Part shown: positions 51,876-60,747 of the stretch, one piece after another
Position numbering within the stretch: the first letter of the stretch is position 1
How the letters are laid out: each line of letters begins with the position of its first letter
NCBI GenBank assembly: GCA_019456145.1
Contig: VRUL01000012.1
Span: forward strand, 1-64,000
Length of the DNA: 64,000 bases
Origin: Planctomycetota bacterium
GTDB lineage: Bacteria; Planctomycetota; Phycisphaerae; Sedimentisphaerales; Anaerobacaceae
Direction: 5' to 3'
Made by a program: the position numbers and the translations under genes
The notes under the pieces: model-generated
Seen by the model: the letters and a program-made list of their open reading frames with translations, nothing else
Databases searched by the model: none
Told to the model about the DNA's origin: nothing

Positions 51876-52751
51876 CTATTCTATTTTCTCGAGTTCTTCA
51901 ACTATGTGGTCACAGAACGTTCTATTGAGGTCGATGCCTTTAGCACATCTTCCTGATTTCACAGCTACCCGCAATGTGGTTCCGCTTCCTGCAAAGGGGT
52001 CCAGCACCATTCCTTTTGCCGGACAACCTATTGCCAGACATCTCTGAACAAGCTCATCGGGAAACGGTGCTGTACCAAGACCATTCGGTGACCGATGTCT
52101 CGCTACGATAGACCACATGTCCTCCTCATCCACATCAACTAACGGTTTCCGATCAAAAAAGTACTTTCTATTTTTTGCGAACATGAAAACGTATTCGTAA
52201 CTTCTCCGTGGTCTGTCTTGAACAGACTCAGGAAGACAGTGCTTGCGGTGCCATACGATGGGACTCCGCAAGACCCATCCATTTTCACTCATGCGCATAG
52301 CCACTCGCCACGGAATGCCAAGTGCACTCTTTGGCTTAGCGTTCACATCAAGGCCACCGCTTTTGTCTACTGCTCTCAGCCCAAATCGGCGGCGGCTACT
52401 CTTAGGATCCGTGCCGTGAGACTTGCCTTTCCCTGAGTAGTACGTATCACCGAGATTTAAAAAAAGGAGACCGTTTTCTCGGAGAACTCGAAACACTTCC
52501 TCCATGACACCGTTAACAGCAGATACATACCCTTCTACTGTCTCTTCCAATCCGATTTGCTCCTCAACGTCGTAATCTCTCAACCAGTAATATGGCGGAG
52601 ATGTAACGACACAATCAAATGTCGCACTCGGTATCTTCTGCAAGACCTTTCGTGCATCCCCACAATAAACAATCCATGTAGACCCGTTTTTTAGTTGTCC
52701 GCCCCACTGCAAGTCTTCAGTAGCTTTTGAATCTGGTTGGATTCGCGCCAT
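51876..52751 (-). CDS. Site-specific DNA methyltransferase (beta class, N4-C or N6-A)
   Basis: A 291-residue SAM-dependent DNA methyltransferase. Catalytic motif IV is TSPPYY (50-55), and the SAM-binding motif I, DPFAGSGTT (251-259), comes last; this circular order is the beta class. The S-P-P-Y form is most often seen in N4-cytosine enzymes, though N6-adenine cannot be excluded. LNLGDTYYSGKGKSHG and WHRKHCLPESVQDRPRRSYE are the other conserved stretches. ATG 52751 was chosen over TTG 52775. First gene of the operon with the ATPase and HNH nuclease; no typical type II restriction gene is adjacent, so it probably marks host DNA for that pair. Recognition sequence cannot be predicted. Confidence 0.92.
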   Translation of the reverse strand: MARIQPDSKATEDLQWGGQLKNGSTWIVYCGDARKVLQKIPSATFDCVVTSPPYYWLRDYDVEEQIGLEETVEGYVSAVNGVMEEVFRVLRENGLLFLNLGDTYYSGKGKSHGTDPKSSRRRFGLRAVDKSGGLDVNAKPKSALGIPWRVAMRMSENGWVLRSPIVWHRKHCLPESVQDRPRRSYEYVFMFAKNRKYFFDRKPLVDVDEEDMWSIVARHRSPNGLGTAPFPDELVQRCLAIGCPAKGMVLDPFAGSGTTLRVAVKSGRCAKGIDLNRTFCDHIVEELEKIE

Positions 52752-53221
52752 TAAAAGTACCCTGTTCAAAGTCAAAAGTCATTAATACTCATATTACGAG
52801 ACTCAGCTTTCACCGACCACAAATGCCAGTATTGTGCAATACCAACACTAGCTTCGGCCGATTATGCATGCATGGGCCAAATAATTCAAGTATAAGATTC
52901 TAAATGATAATTCCATGAACGCAAGGAGTGAAAAAGATGAATAAACAACAGCATCATTTTTGTGGGTAAGACCAGACTTACCAAAAGAGAAAGAGTCGAT
53001 ATATTTAAGTTATTGCGAAAAATCGCACCTTACATGGCTGGAACCCCGGTTGTGTGGGGATTCGGGCATTTCAATTGATTCCGCCGTAGGCGTATTTTCG
53101 ATATTGATTAATTATAATTGCTCATTGGGCAGGAGGTTTTCCCCTAAACTCAGTATGAACCAGCACTTACGTTTGTGGCTTTTTGAGAAAAAACTTTATT
53201 AAAATAGTTCGATTTTCATTG

Positions 53222-53238
53222 AACATCCCGGGGATGTT
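53222..53238. repeat. 17-base perfect palindrome beside repeat copy B
   Basis: AACATCCC-G-GGGATGTT, 8-bp arms around one base, touching the start of repeat copy B. Could be an operator or an end of a mobile element; no comparable sequence flanks copy A. Confidence 0.6.
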
Positions 53239-53290
53239 TGGTATAATACAAACCAGCCATAGAAATGGCAGATTAGCGGAGAACCGCACG
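53239..53290 (-). repeat. Dispersed repeat copy B
   Basis: 52 bases (TGGTATAATACAAACC, GCCATAGAAATGGC, TTAGCGGAGAACCGCACG) matching the reverse complement of copy A at 43626-43679. The two inverted copies bracket 9.6 kb holding the dGTPase pair, topA and the methyltransferase operon. Confidence 0.9.
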
Positions 53291-53703
53291 TCTTGTTATC
53301 AGCAGATACACCCCAAAACCATCATTTAGCAAAGGTGAATGCTCAATGAACAATAATCATTTATCAATAATCAGTAATCCTTTGCCAATGGCACCCGTTA
53401 AACCGTGCCTTTCCTTTACACTTGTCGAGGATTCTTTACAAATCTGCTCCTTAATTATGCAAAACGAACCCAATTTCCAAAAAAGTCAAATGAACGTAAA
53501 TAAGGTATTAACAAAGAATTATGAAAATAAATGCGATTGGACACTTGGTGAAAACGAACCCAAACGAACCCAATTTATCGCGGCGTAGCCTCTGGCGAAG
53601 CCGGAACAAAGCCAATTTCAAATGCTAAAAATGAAAATATTCAAAGTTGGCCTCCGCTTGACAAATGCGGGGATTCGGATAAACGGTGAATATATTGAAG
53701 ATA

Positions 53704-55203
53704 CTATCGGATTTTTTCGTCGGGCAATTCCGCTTTTATCCCTAAATAAAGCGGCATTTTATCGGGCAATGCGCCGGTTTCGGCCATCAGTCGGCGAAGC
53801 TCGGCTTTGAGTTCGGTGATTTTGCCGGCATATTTCGGGTCGTCGATCAAATTATTTCTTTCGAGCGGGTCGTTGGCCAAATCGTAAAGCTCGGCTTTAT
53901 ACTGGTCTGGTTTGTTATCGCCGTTGGGATAGTGGACATATTTGAAGCGGTCGGTCCGAACGCCACGGACGTTGGGCGTGTATGGAAATTGCTTTTCATA
54001 GTCATAGGAGTAATACCACGACTTGCGCCACCCGGAGGCTCGGCCGGTGAGCAGTTTCTTCCAGGACTTTCCGTGTATGTTTTTGAGCGGTTCGGCACCG
54101 CAGATATCCAGGATGCTCGGAGCCATATCGACGTTGAGGACCATCTGGTTTATGACTGTACCGGGGCGAATAAGCTTTGGATAGCGGACCAGGAGCGGGA
54201 CGCGAATACTGGCCTCGTGCATCGTTCGCTTGTCGGTCATGCCGTGCTCGCCCAGGAAAAAGCCGTTATCGCCGGCCAGAACGATGACGGTATTGTCCAG
54301 TTGGCCAAGGTCTTTGAGCGTTTTATAGACCCTGCCGAGACTATCATCCACGGATTTTATCGAAGCTGTATAAGCACGGGCAAAGTCGGCGAATTCGAGC
54401 ACACTTTCCGCGGAGGTATCGGGGAAGTCTTTACGAAAACCGAATATCGGGCCGTAGATGCCGTGCCAGGTATTGAGCCGTTCCCGGATCCATTTGGGCT
54501 TGCCTTCGAGGTTAAAGGCGGTCCAGGGATAACGGATTTCTATATCATCGTAGATATGTTCGTATTTCTTCTCCGGCGTAAAGGGCGTGTGCGGCGCTTT
54601 ATGCCCTATCATCAAGAGGAAGGGCTTATTGTGTTCGGCCCTGAGCCAGTCGACGACCATATCTGTTACGCGGTGAGTGTAGTAGCCTTTTTTGACGGTC
54701 CGTTTTCCGTTGATGTTAAAGGTTGTATCGTAGTATTTGCCCTGGCCTTTATGAGTGATCCAATAGTCGAAGCCCGGGCGGCGTTCGTCGCTCTGTTCGC
54801 CCATGTGCCACTTGCCTATGTAGGCTGTTTCGTAACCGCTTTTTTGTAGGCGCAGGGGGTAGCTGGGCAGGTCCGCGGGATAATCGGTAAAGTTATTGGT
54901 TACCTTGTGGGCATGAGCATAAAGGCCCGACAGAAACGACGCCCGGCTGGGAGAGCAGAGCGACGTTGTCACAAACATGTTGGCGAACCGTGCGCCTTCT
55001 TGGGCAATGCGGTCCATGTTCGGGGTCTTCAGGAACGGATGCCCTTCGCAGCTCATGCAGTCCCATCGCTGGTCGTCTGTGAGAATGACCACGACATTTG
55101 GACGGTTTCGGCGGCCGGCCCGGGCAGAGCTTTGAGCAAAAGCCAGGGACGCGGCGGCAACAACGGAATTTTTCATGAAACTTCTTCGATTTATACCACT
55201 CAT
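53704..55203 (-). CDS. Tat-exported S1-family sulfatase
   Basis: A 499-residue sulfatase, acting on sulfated glycans outside the cytoplasm. The Tat signal is [19 protein letters not shown] with a cut near SARAG. Metal-binding Asp43-Asp44 ([20 protein letters not shown]), the formylglycine site C-S-P-S-R (Cys83-Arg87), the catalytic YIGKWHMGE, and [20 protein letters not shown] are all present. It differs from the first sulfatase in its CSPSR core and in the heparan/iduronate-type [10 protein letters not shown] block, suggesting a different substrate. It ends at the edge of the repeat-rich gap and precedes no other gene on its strand. Confidence 0.95.
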   Translation of the reverse strand: MSGINRRSFMKNSVVAAASLAFAQSSARAGRRNRPNVVVILTDDQRWDCMSCEGHPFLKTPNMDRIAQEGARFANMFVTTSLCSPSRASFLSGLYAHAHKVTNNFTDYPADLPSYPLRLQKSGYETAYIGKWHMGEQSDERRPGFDYWITHKGQGKYYDTTFNINGKRTVKKGYYTHRVTDMVVDWLRAEHNKPFLLMIGHKAPHTPFTPEKKYEHIYDDIEIRYPWTAFNLEGKPKWIRERLNTWHGIYGPIFGFRKDFPDTSAESVLEFADFARAYTASIKSVDDSLGRVYKTLKDLGQLDNTVIVLAGDNGFFLGEHGMTDKRTMHEASIRVPLLVRYPKLIRPGTVINQMVLNVDMAPSILDICGAEPLKNIHGKSWKKLLTGRASGWRKSWYYSYDYEKQFPYTPNVRGVRTDRFKYVHYPNGDNKPDQYKAELYDLANDPLERNNLIDDPKYAGKITELKAELRRLMAETGALPDKMPLYLGIKAELPDEKIR

Positions 55204-55337
55204 AATATCTCCTCTTTAATTACACTCGATTCTCGATATTCGTCGAGCATCGAAACAAGCCATCCCCAGGCTGCGTTTTCCGCTTGGGGACGCCTTTCGC
55301 CTGAGGCTGCCACAATTCATGCATCGTATATCAATAT

Positions 55338-55982
55338 TTATCCCGGCGTTCGGCGCCGGATTTCACTGTTTTCCAGGAGGTTTTCGAGCAAGGGTTTTAA
55401 TTTTCTAATTGCGTTTCCGCGGTGCGAGATTTCGTTTTTCTCTTCGGGTGTCAACTGGGCGACGGTTTTGTCCAGGTGGGGGACGAAAAAAATCGGGTCG
55501 TATCCAAAGCCGTTTTCTCCGATTTCTTTTTCAGTTATAAGCCCTTCCAGTGCCCCCTGCGTTTCGATTAAAATTTCCTCAGGATTGGCCAGACACAGTG
55601 AGCAGACAAATCTTGCAGTTCGTTTTTCTGTGGGTACACTTTTTAACAGCTTTAAGACCTTTGCGATGTTTTTATGGTCTATCAATTGTCTGTCTGCGTT
55701 TTTTTCACCGGAGAACCTCGCAGATTCTATTCCCGGGCCGCCCTGCAGGGCGTCGATTACGAGGCCGGAATCGTCGGCGATTGTCCAGAGGCCTGTCGCT
55801 TTGGCGTAGCCGATAGCCTTTTTACAGGCATTTTCGATGAAAGTTGCGCCGTCCTCTTCGACTTCGGTGATGTTACTGAAATCAGCCAGGCTGAGCCAAT
55901 TAACATCGGCGTCGAGCATTGCCTGTAATTCAGCAGCTTTACCGGGATTAGTAGTAGCAACAAGAATTTCGCGTTTGGTCAC
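55338..55982 (-). CDS. rdgB: dITP/XTP pyrophosphatase (RdgB/HAM1 family)
   Basis: RdgB cleans non-canonical purine nucleotides (dITP, XTP) from the pool, releasing pyrophosphate. At 214 residues it is normal length. Conserved blocks: ILVATTNPGKAAEL (phosphate loop), IADDSGLVIDALQGGPGIES, ENGFGYDPIFFVP and the base-binding end EKNEISHRGNAI, where the usual SHR-x-x-A carries Asn-Ala instead of Arg-Ala. It begins 13 bases after the argF stop on the same strand, so it is probably read with the arginine genes. Confidence 0.96.
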   Translation of the reverse strand: MTKREILVATTNPGKAAELQAMLDADVNWLSLADFSNITEVEEDGATFIENACKKAIGYAKATGLWTIADDSGLVIDALQGGPGIESARFSGEKNADRQLIDHKNIAKVLKLLKSVPTEKRTARFVCSLCLANPEEILIETQGALEGLITEKEIGENGFGYDPIFFVPHLDKTVAQLTPEEKNEISHRGNAIRKLKPLLENLLENSEIRRRTPG

Positions 55983-55995
55983 CTGTGCATCCCCG

Positions 55996-56907
55996 TTAGC
56001 TCAATAGTTTCTTTAACAATGCCCTCTGGAAGTGGAGGCGGTTTTCGGCCTGGTCGAACATAATCGAATTAGGCGACTCTACAACATCGTCGGTGATTTC
56101 GAAGCCGCGTTTGGCGGGCAAACAGTGCATAATTTTCGCGTCAGGGGGTGCGGCTTTGAGCAGCTCGGCGTTTACCTGAAAGCCGGCGAAGTCGGCGCAG
56201 CGTTTTTGCTTTTCCTGCTCCTGGCCCATACTGACCCAGGTGTCGGTATAAACGATGTTGGCACCAGCTACAGCCTGGGCGGGGTTGTTTGTCTGGGTGA
56301 CGGTGTCGGGTGAAATTTGATTTGCCTTTTGGATCGATTCGGCATCGAGCTGGTAGCCGGGTGGCGAGGCGATGACTATTTTCATCTTCAATCTGGCAGA
56401 TGCAAAGGCCAAAGAGCGAGCGACGTTATTTCCGTCACCGATGAATGCGATCTTGATACCCGGTAAGTCTTCACAGTGCTCCTGAATGGTGAGTACGTCG
56501 GCCATTGCCTGGCAGGGATGGAGCCAGTCGGTCAGTGCATTTATTACCGGGACGTCTGCGAACTTAGCTAATTCGGTTATGGTAGAGTGCTCGAATGTAC
56601 GCGCCATTATGCCGTCGACATATCGGCTCAGGACCCTTGCCATATCCTTGACCGGCTCTCGTTTTCCGATGCCGCCGATGTCTTCGGGCTTGACGTAGAT
56701 TGCACTTCCGCCGAGGTCGGTGATAGCGACGTGGAAGCTGATTCTTGTTCTTAAGCTCGGCTTTTCGAAAAGCATCGCGAGTACTTTGCCGGCAAGACAC
56801 AAGTCGTTTCCGCCGAGACTGTATAGACTCTTGAGTCTGGCGCTTGTCCGCAACAAGTCTTTTAACATATCAGTGGTATAATCAGTTATAGAGAGAAAAT
56901 CTTTCAC
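55996..56907 (-). CDS. argF: Ornithine carbamoyltransferase
   Basis: ArgF makes citrulline from ornithine and carbamoyl phosphate. The carbamoyl-phosphate loop is FEKPSLRTRISF (residues 48-59; usual STRTR is SLRTR here, within family variation). HPCQAMAD (130-137) and HCLPAKRGFEIT (near 265) complete the active site. At 303 residues it is typical of catabolic/anabolic trimeric enzymes. The start overlaps the argD stop by 4 bases (ATGA), so translation is coupled; rdgB follows after 13 bases. Confidence 0.97.
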   Translation of the reverse strand: MKDFLSITDYTTDMLKDLLRTSARLKSLYSLGGNDLCLAGKVLAMLFEKPSLRTRISFHVAITDLGGSAIYVKPEDIGGIGKREPVKDMARVLSRYVDGIMARTFEHSTITELAKFADVPVINALTDWLHPCQAMADVLTIQEHCEDLPGIKIAFIGDGNNVARSLAFASARLKMKIVIASPPGYQLDAESIQKANQISPDTVTQTNNPAQAVAGANIVYTDTWVSMGQEQEKQKRCADFAGFQVNAELLKAAPPDAKIMHCLPAKRGFEITDDVVESPNSIMFDQAENRLHFQRALLKKLLS

Positions 56908-58088
56908 TTTGCTTCCTCCATCAAAACATTATCAAGTATATCAATAGCCTGGTCTATCTGGCTTTTAGTAACAATCATCGGTGGCATGAAGCGCAGGACC
57001 GAACCCTGTGTGCAGTTAATCCGCAGGCCGTTCTCCAGGCATTTATCGACTATTTTTGAGCCAGGGCCGGTTAATTGAACGCCAATCATCAGGCCAACAT
57101 TGCGTACATGGTCAATAATGAAATGCTTTTGCTTTAGCAGGTCGAGCTTGTCTTTAGTATAACTGCCAAGCTGGATGGCGTTTTCCAGCAGATTCTCCTT
57201 TTCAATTACCTCAATGACCGCAACAGCCGCAGCGCAGACCAAAGCGCTGCCGCCAAATGTGGTGGCGTGTTTGCCGGGGACCAGCGAGGCGGCAACTTCT
57301 TGTTTTGCCATCATCGCACCTATTGCGACGCCGCCTCCAAGCGCCTTTGCCATTGTCATAATATCGGGGGTGACATCAAAATGCTGATACGCAAACCATT
57401 TGCCGGTCCTTCCTATTCCAGTTGTAACCTCATCGAAAATCAGAAGGGCTTGGTTTTCGTCGCACAGTCTGCGGACCGCTTGCAGATATTCTTTATCGGC
57501 GATGTTTATTCCGCCCTCACCCTGGATGGGCTCGACCATAACAGCGGCAACCTCATCGGAGAATGCTTCTTTGAGTGCAGCAATATCATTAAATGGGACA
57601 TACACAAAGCCCGGGAGCAGCGGAAGCAGACCCTCGTGGTGTTTGGGCTGGGCGGTCGCTGAAAGTGTGGCGAATGTTCGGCCATGAAAGCTGCCCTCGG
57701 CGGTTATGAATTTATATTTTTTCTGCGGGGTGTGGAGGCGTGCGAGCTTCATCGCGGCCTCATTAGCTTCTGCACCGCTGTTACAGAAAAAGCATTTGCC
57801 ACCAAAGGCCCGCTTGCTCAAGAGCTTCGCTAATTTTCCCTGCGGCTCGGAGTAGAAAGTATTGTCGATATGCAGAAGCTCACCAGCCTGGCTGCGGATG
57901 GCCTCGACGACCCTGGGATGGCAGTGTCCTATGCCGCTGACGGCCCAGCCGGGGAACATATCGAGTATCTTGTTGCCGTCGGCGTCAAACATGTAGCAGC
58001 CCTGTCCTTTGGTGATAACTTTCGGGAGACGGGTATAGTTTGCGATAACGTATTTATCAAATAAATCAATCGTTTCCTGTGTATTCAT
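56904..58088 (-). CDS. argD: Acetylornithine aminotransferase
   Basis: ArgD converts N-acetylglutamate semialdehyde to N-acetylornithine with glutamate and PLP. Class III aminotransferase blocks are intact: GHCHPRVVEAIRSQ, FFCNSGAEANEAAMKLAR, GSFHGRTFATLSAT, VEPIQGEGGI, LIFDEVTTGIGRTG and the PLP lysine Lys248 in TMAKALGGG. 394 residues, normal. It lies between argB and argF in the order of transcription argB-argD-argF. The enzyme may also serve lysine synthesis (succinyl-DAP), which sequence alone does not decide. Confidence 0.97.
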   Translation of the reverse strand: MNTQETIDLFDKYVIANYTRLPKVITKGQGCYMFDADGNKILDMFPGWAVSGIGHCHPRVVEAIRSQAGELLHIDNTFYSEPQGKLAKLLSKRAFGGKCFFCNSGAEANEAAMKLARLHTPQKKYKFITAEGSFHGRTFATLSATAQPKHHEGLLPLLPGFVYVPFNDIAALKEAFSDEVAAVMVEPIQGEGGINIADKEYLQAVRRLCDENQALLIFDEVTTGIGRTGKWFAYQHFDVTPDIMTMAKALGGGVAIGAMMAKQEVAASLVPGKHATTFGGSALVCAAAVAVIEVIEKENLLENAIQLGSYTKDKLDLLKQKHFIIDHVRNVGLMIGVQLTGPGSKIVDKCLENGLRINCTQGSVLRFMPPMIVTKSQIDQAIDILDNVLMEEAK

Positions 58089-58167
58089 TTTTCGTATCTC
58101 TTTGTTCGTATCTCGCGGCCCACAGGGACAGTCTCCAGGCCACGATGCATCCGATATATTTTTGCTA

Positions 58168-59043
58168 TTATTTGATTATCTGTGTTCCTATTCCTTTATC
58201 CGTATAGATTTCGAGCAGCAGTGAATGCTGTATTCTGCCGTCGATAATATGCGCTTTTTTTACTCCCGCGTCCAGTGCCGTGATACATGCATCGACCTTC
58301 GGAAACATGGCGCCTGTGATTATGCCGGAATTAATCATGTCCTTAATTTGCGTTTCGTTGGCGCTGGAGACTCTGCTGTTCGGTTCTTCGAGGTCGGTCA
58401 ATATTCCATGGGTGTCGCTTACGACGACGAGCTTTTCAGCTTTGACCTCAGCAGCCACCTTGCCGGCAGCGCTGTCTGCGTTTACATTCAACTTTCCGCC
58501 GGCCTTGTCTTTAGCTACGGATGCGATGACCGGTATCGTTGCATCGGCACAGAGCGTCTTTAACAATTGCGCATTTATTTCGACAACTTTGCCTACCATG
58601 CCGAGGTCAAGTTTTCTTCCGTCCGGGCCATCGAGTCTCAGTGTTTCGGCAAATAATACACAACTGCTCAGCGAGTGCAGCGCCATCGGGCTGCACCCCA
58701 GCTCAGTGAGGGTATCACAAATGGGCGTATTGATTTTGTGCACGAGCGTATGCTCTGCAATCGTTAGTGTGCGCTGGTCGGTGTATCTCCTGCCCTGCAC
58801 CCAAACGGGCTCAAGGCCTGCATCGTTCATGGCCTTTGTTATTGCCTTTCCGCCGCCGTGGACAATAATCGGCTGCATGCCGACGGTAGCCATGAAGGCG
58901 ATATCGGTCAGGAGCTTTTTTCGCAGGGCAGTATCTTCGATGACGCTTCCGCCGAGCTTTACGACGACGATTCGGCCTCGAAAACGACGGATATACTCCA
59001 TCGCCTCGATAAGCGCACCAGCTTTTGCAATAGCTTCTTCCAT
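58168..59043 (-). CDS. argB: Acetylglutamate kinase
   Basis: ArgB phosphorylates N-acetylglutamate, the usual control point of arginine synthesis. The 291-residue amino-acid-kinase fold shows VVVKLGGSVIED (phosphate loop), PIIVHGGGKAITKAM, NVNADSAAGKVAAEVKAEKL and the MFPKVDACITALDAGV block near the C-terminus. ATG 59043 was taken because the extra 35 residues of the frame starting at 59148 are outside the family. A possible N-terminal helix (EEAIAKAGALIEAMEYIRRF) resembles that of arginine-inhibited hexameric enzymes, which suggests, but does not prove, feedback control. Head of the argB-argD-argF-rdgB run. Confidence 0.97.
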   Translation of the reverse strand: MEEAIAKAGALIEAMEYIRRFRGRIVVVKLGGSVIEDTALRKKLLTDIAFMATVGMQPIIVHGGGKAITKAMNDAGLEPVWVQGRRYTDQRTLTIAEHTLVHKINTPICDTLTELGCSPMALHSLSSCVLFAETLRLDGPDGRKLDLGMVGKVVEINAQLLKTLCADATIPVIASVAKDKAGGKLNVNADSAAGKVAAEVKAEKLVVVSDTHGILTDLEEPNSRVSSANETQIKDMINSGIITGAMFPKVDACITALDAGVKKAHIIDGRIQHSLLLEIYTDKGIGTQIIK

Positions 59044-59171
59044 AACAATAACTCTTGAAAAACAGCAATGAAACGAATTAGTGAGTGTATGAATTCGGCG
59101 GCTATTCGTCAAGCCAAATTTGCCGCTGATAAGGATTAAAACAGACATAATCTATGTCACCTTTTTTTGTT

Positions 59172-59200
59172 TTCGGAGTCTATTATTGTGAGGTTATAAT
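59172..59200 (+). promoter_or_regulatory. Candidate promoter for the fused sigma-factor gene
   Basis: TATAAT (59195-59200) with TTCGGA 17 bases upstream (59172-59177), 27 bases before the ATG. The -10 is perfect, the -35 is poor, so activator help may be needed. Confidence 0.35.
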
Positions 59201-59226
59201 ATTGACTAATTGAAGGAATTTTAGAG

Positions 59227-60705
59227 ATGCAGAAGATGACAAATGAGTCGGAATTATTAGAGGCGAGCGTGGCCGGCAACACTGAGGCTTTCGGATCGAT
59301 TGTCGAACGGTATCAATCCCTGATTTGCGGTATTACCTATAGCGCTACAGGGAATTTGAGCAAAAGCGAAGAACTGGCCCAGGAGACATTTATCAGGGCG
59401 TGGAAGGGGTTGTCAGGATTAAAGGAGCTGGGTAAATTTCGGGGCTGGTTGTGCACGATTGCGCGGAATGCTGTCAAGACATCTATCAGGCAGAGGATGC
59501 GGGACGCAACAGTGGCTTCTGTGCCAATTGAGGATGCAGGACAGATTGAATCAGTTGAGCCGGGGCCGGTTGAGAGGGTGATAAGTAAAGAACAGCAAGC
59601 CATTGTCTGGGGGGCTCTGCAGAGAATACCCGAGAAGTATCGTGAACCGATAGTGCTTTTTTATCGCCAGAAGCAATCGGTCAATCAGGCGGCAGGGGGG
59701 CTTGGTTTGTCTGAGGATGTGGTGAGGCAACGACTTTCGCGCGGGCGCAAGCTGCTCAAGGCTGAGATTGCGACGGTTGTGGAAGAAGTGCTTGGTCGGA
59801 CAGGGCCGAGCAAGGTGTTTACCGTGGCGGTTGTCGCTGCTCTGCCGGCCCTGACTGCGCAGACCGCTACGGCAGCAGTAGCGGGGGCGGCAGTGAAAGG
59901 AGCACCGGCAGTGAAAGCTGTATTTCTAAGCGGGCTTTCCGGAGCCGTGCTGGGGCCGTTGCTTGGCTTGCTTGGCGGGATTTTCGGAACATGGATGAGC
60001 ATTAAGAACACACAATCAGCCCGCGAGAGGAGATTTATGGTCATAATGGGGATCGCCTGCTGGATTGCACTTATTCTGTTCATAGCTGTTCCCTTGGTAT
60101 TATCACTGACCGGCGTGATTCCAAAATTGGCCTACTGGCCATCTTTCGGTCTATTTTTTGTTTTACTGGCGCCTTCTATAGTCTGGAGCAATGCCCGACA
60201 GCGACGAATCCAGAAAGAAGAGGGCACGTATGTTGAGGTAGAATTCCGGCCCGCGAAATTAACAAAGTCGAATATTTACGGTGCTTTTGGAGGGAGTATT
60301 TTCGGCTCGGTATGCTGGATATTTGTTTTAGCTTTTCTAACCAAAGACTGGTTAATCGCATTATCTGTATTGATATTCTCGGTTATCCTCTTTTTTATCA
60401 GTACTAAAAAATGTTTAGGCGAAACAAGTAAATTTTTTGGTATTCTTCTGATCGATATGGCGGCCATCGCATTGATTACATTTGTAATAGTTAACCTGCG
60501 ATGGGAAAGGTGGATGGAGTTTTATCGTGATAGCTATTCCGGCTCTTTTGATATGCCACTGTGGGGTATGAACTTAATATTGTTAGCGGTCTTCAGCGTT
60601 CTACTGGGATTGTTTGTTTTGGTGATCAGAAAAGAAAGGCAGTATAGAGAAATAAAATCGGAGGGAAATGAGAAAAGACAGAAAAAAACAGCACGTCCGG
60701 TCTGA
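59227..60705 (+). CDS. ECF sigma factor fused to a polytopic membrane domain
   Basis: A 492-residue fusion. Residues 1-190 are a complete ECF sigma factor: region 2 (TEAFGSIVERYQSLICGITY, KSEELAQETFIRAWKGL, KFRGWLCTIARNAVKT) and region 4 (RIPEKYREPIVLFYRQKQSV, SEDVVRQRLSRGRKLLK). A low-complexity Ala/Thr/Val stretch (about 200-245) leads into about seven membrane helices (for example FMVIMGIACWIALILFIAVPLV, given in part; LFFVLLAPSIVW; FILAL-type segments to 480). The membrane part may hold the sigma factor inactive until a signal releases it, replacing a separate anti-sigma factor. AAGGAA 10 bases upstream supports the start. Such fusions are known in Planctomycetota; this membrane domain has no assigned function. 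Confidence 0.92.
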   Translation: MQKMTNESELLEASVAGNTEAFGSIVERYQSLICGITYSATGNLSKSEELAQETFIRAWKGLSGLKELGKFRGWLCTIARNAVKTSIRQRMRDATVASVPIEDAGQIESVEPGPVERVISKEQQAIVWGALQRIPEKYREPIVLFYRQKQSVNQAAGGLGLSEDVVRQRLSRGRKLLKAEIATVVEEVLGRTGPSKVFTVAVVAALPALTAQTATAAVAGAAVKGAPAVKAVFLSGLSGAVLGPLLGLLGGIFGTWMSIKNTQSARERRFMVIMGIACWIALILFIAVPLVLSLTGVIPKLAYWPSFGLFFVLLAPSIVWSNARQRRIQKEEGTYVEVEFRPAKLTKSNIYGAFGGSIFGSVCWIFVLAFLTKDWLIALSVLIFSVILFFISTKKCLGETSKFFGILLIDMAAIALITFVIVNLRWERWMEFYRDSYSGSFDMPLWGMNLILLAVFSVLLGLFVLVIRKERQYREIKSEGNEKRQKKTARPV

Positions 60706-60747
60706 TTAACAGGCTTAATAAGTCCCATAATATCCAGCCTGGCAAGA

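Larger units (their letters stand above)
52752..53703. other. 950-base region with small frames and dispersed repeats
   Basis: No confident gene. A 10-codon frame (52937-52969, MNKQQHHFCG) has an AAGGAG site; a shift of one base continues as VGKTRLTKRERVDIFKLLRK, so this may be a decayed gene. Then a 17-base palindrome (53222-53238), repeat copy B (53239-53290), and 53340-53620 with AATCATTTATCAATAATC words and an AACGAACCCAATTT phrase found twice more (AACGAACCCAAACGAACCCA), typical of non-coding repeat families. Confidence 0.5.

Noticed and set aside
53346-53588. 80-codon frame with MQNEPNFQKSQMNVN.
   Set aside because: It translates a word repeat (AACGAACCCAATTT) of non-coding character; the peptide is low-complexity and repeat-derived.
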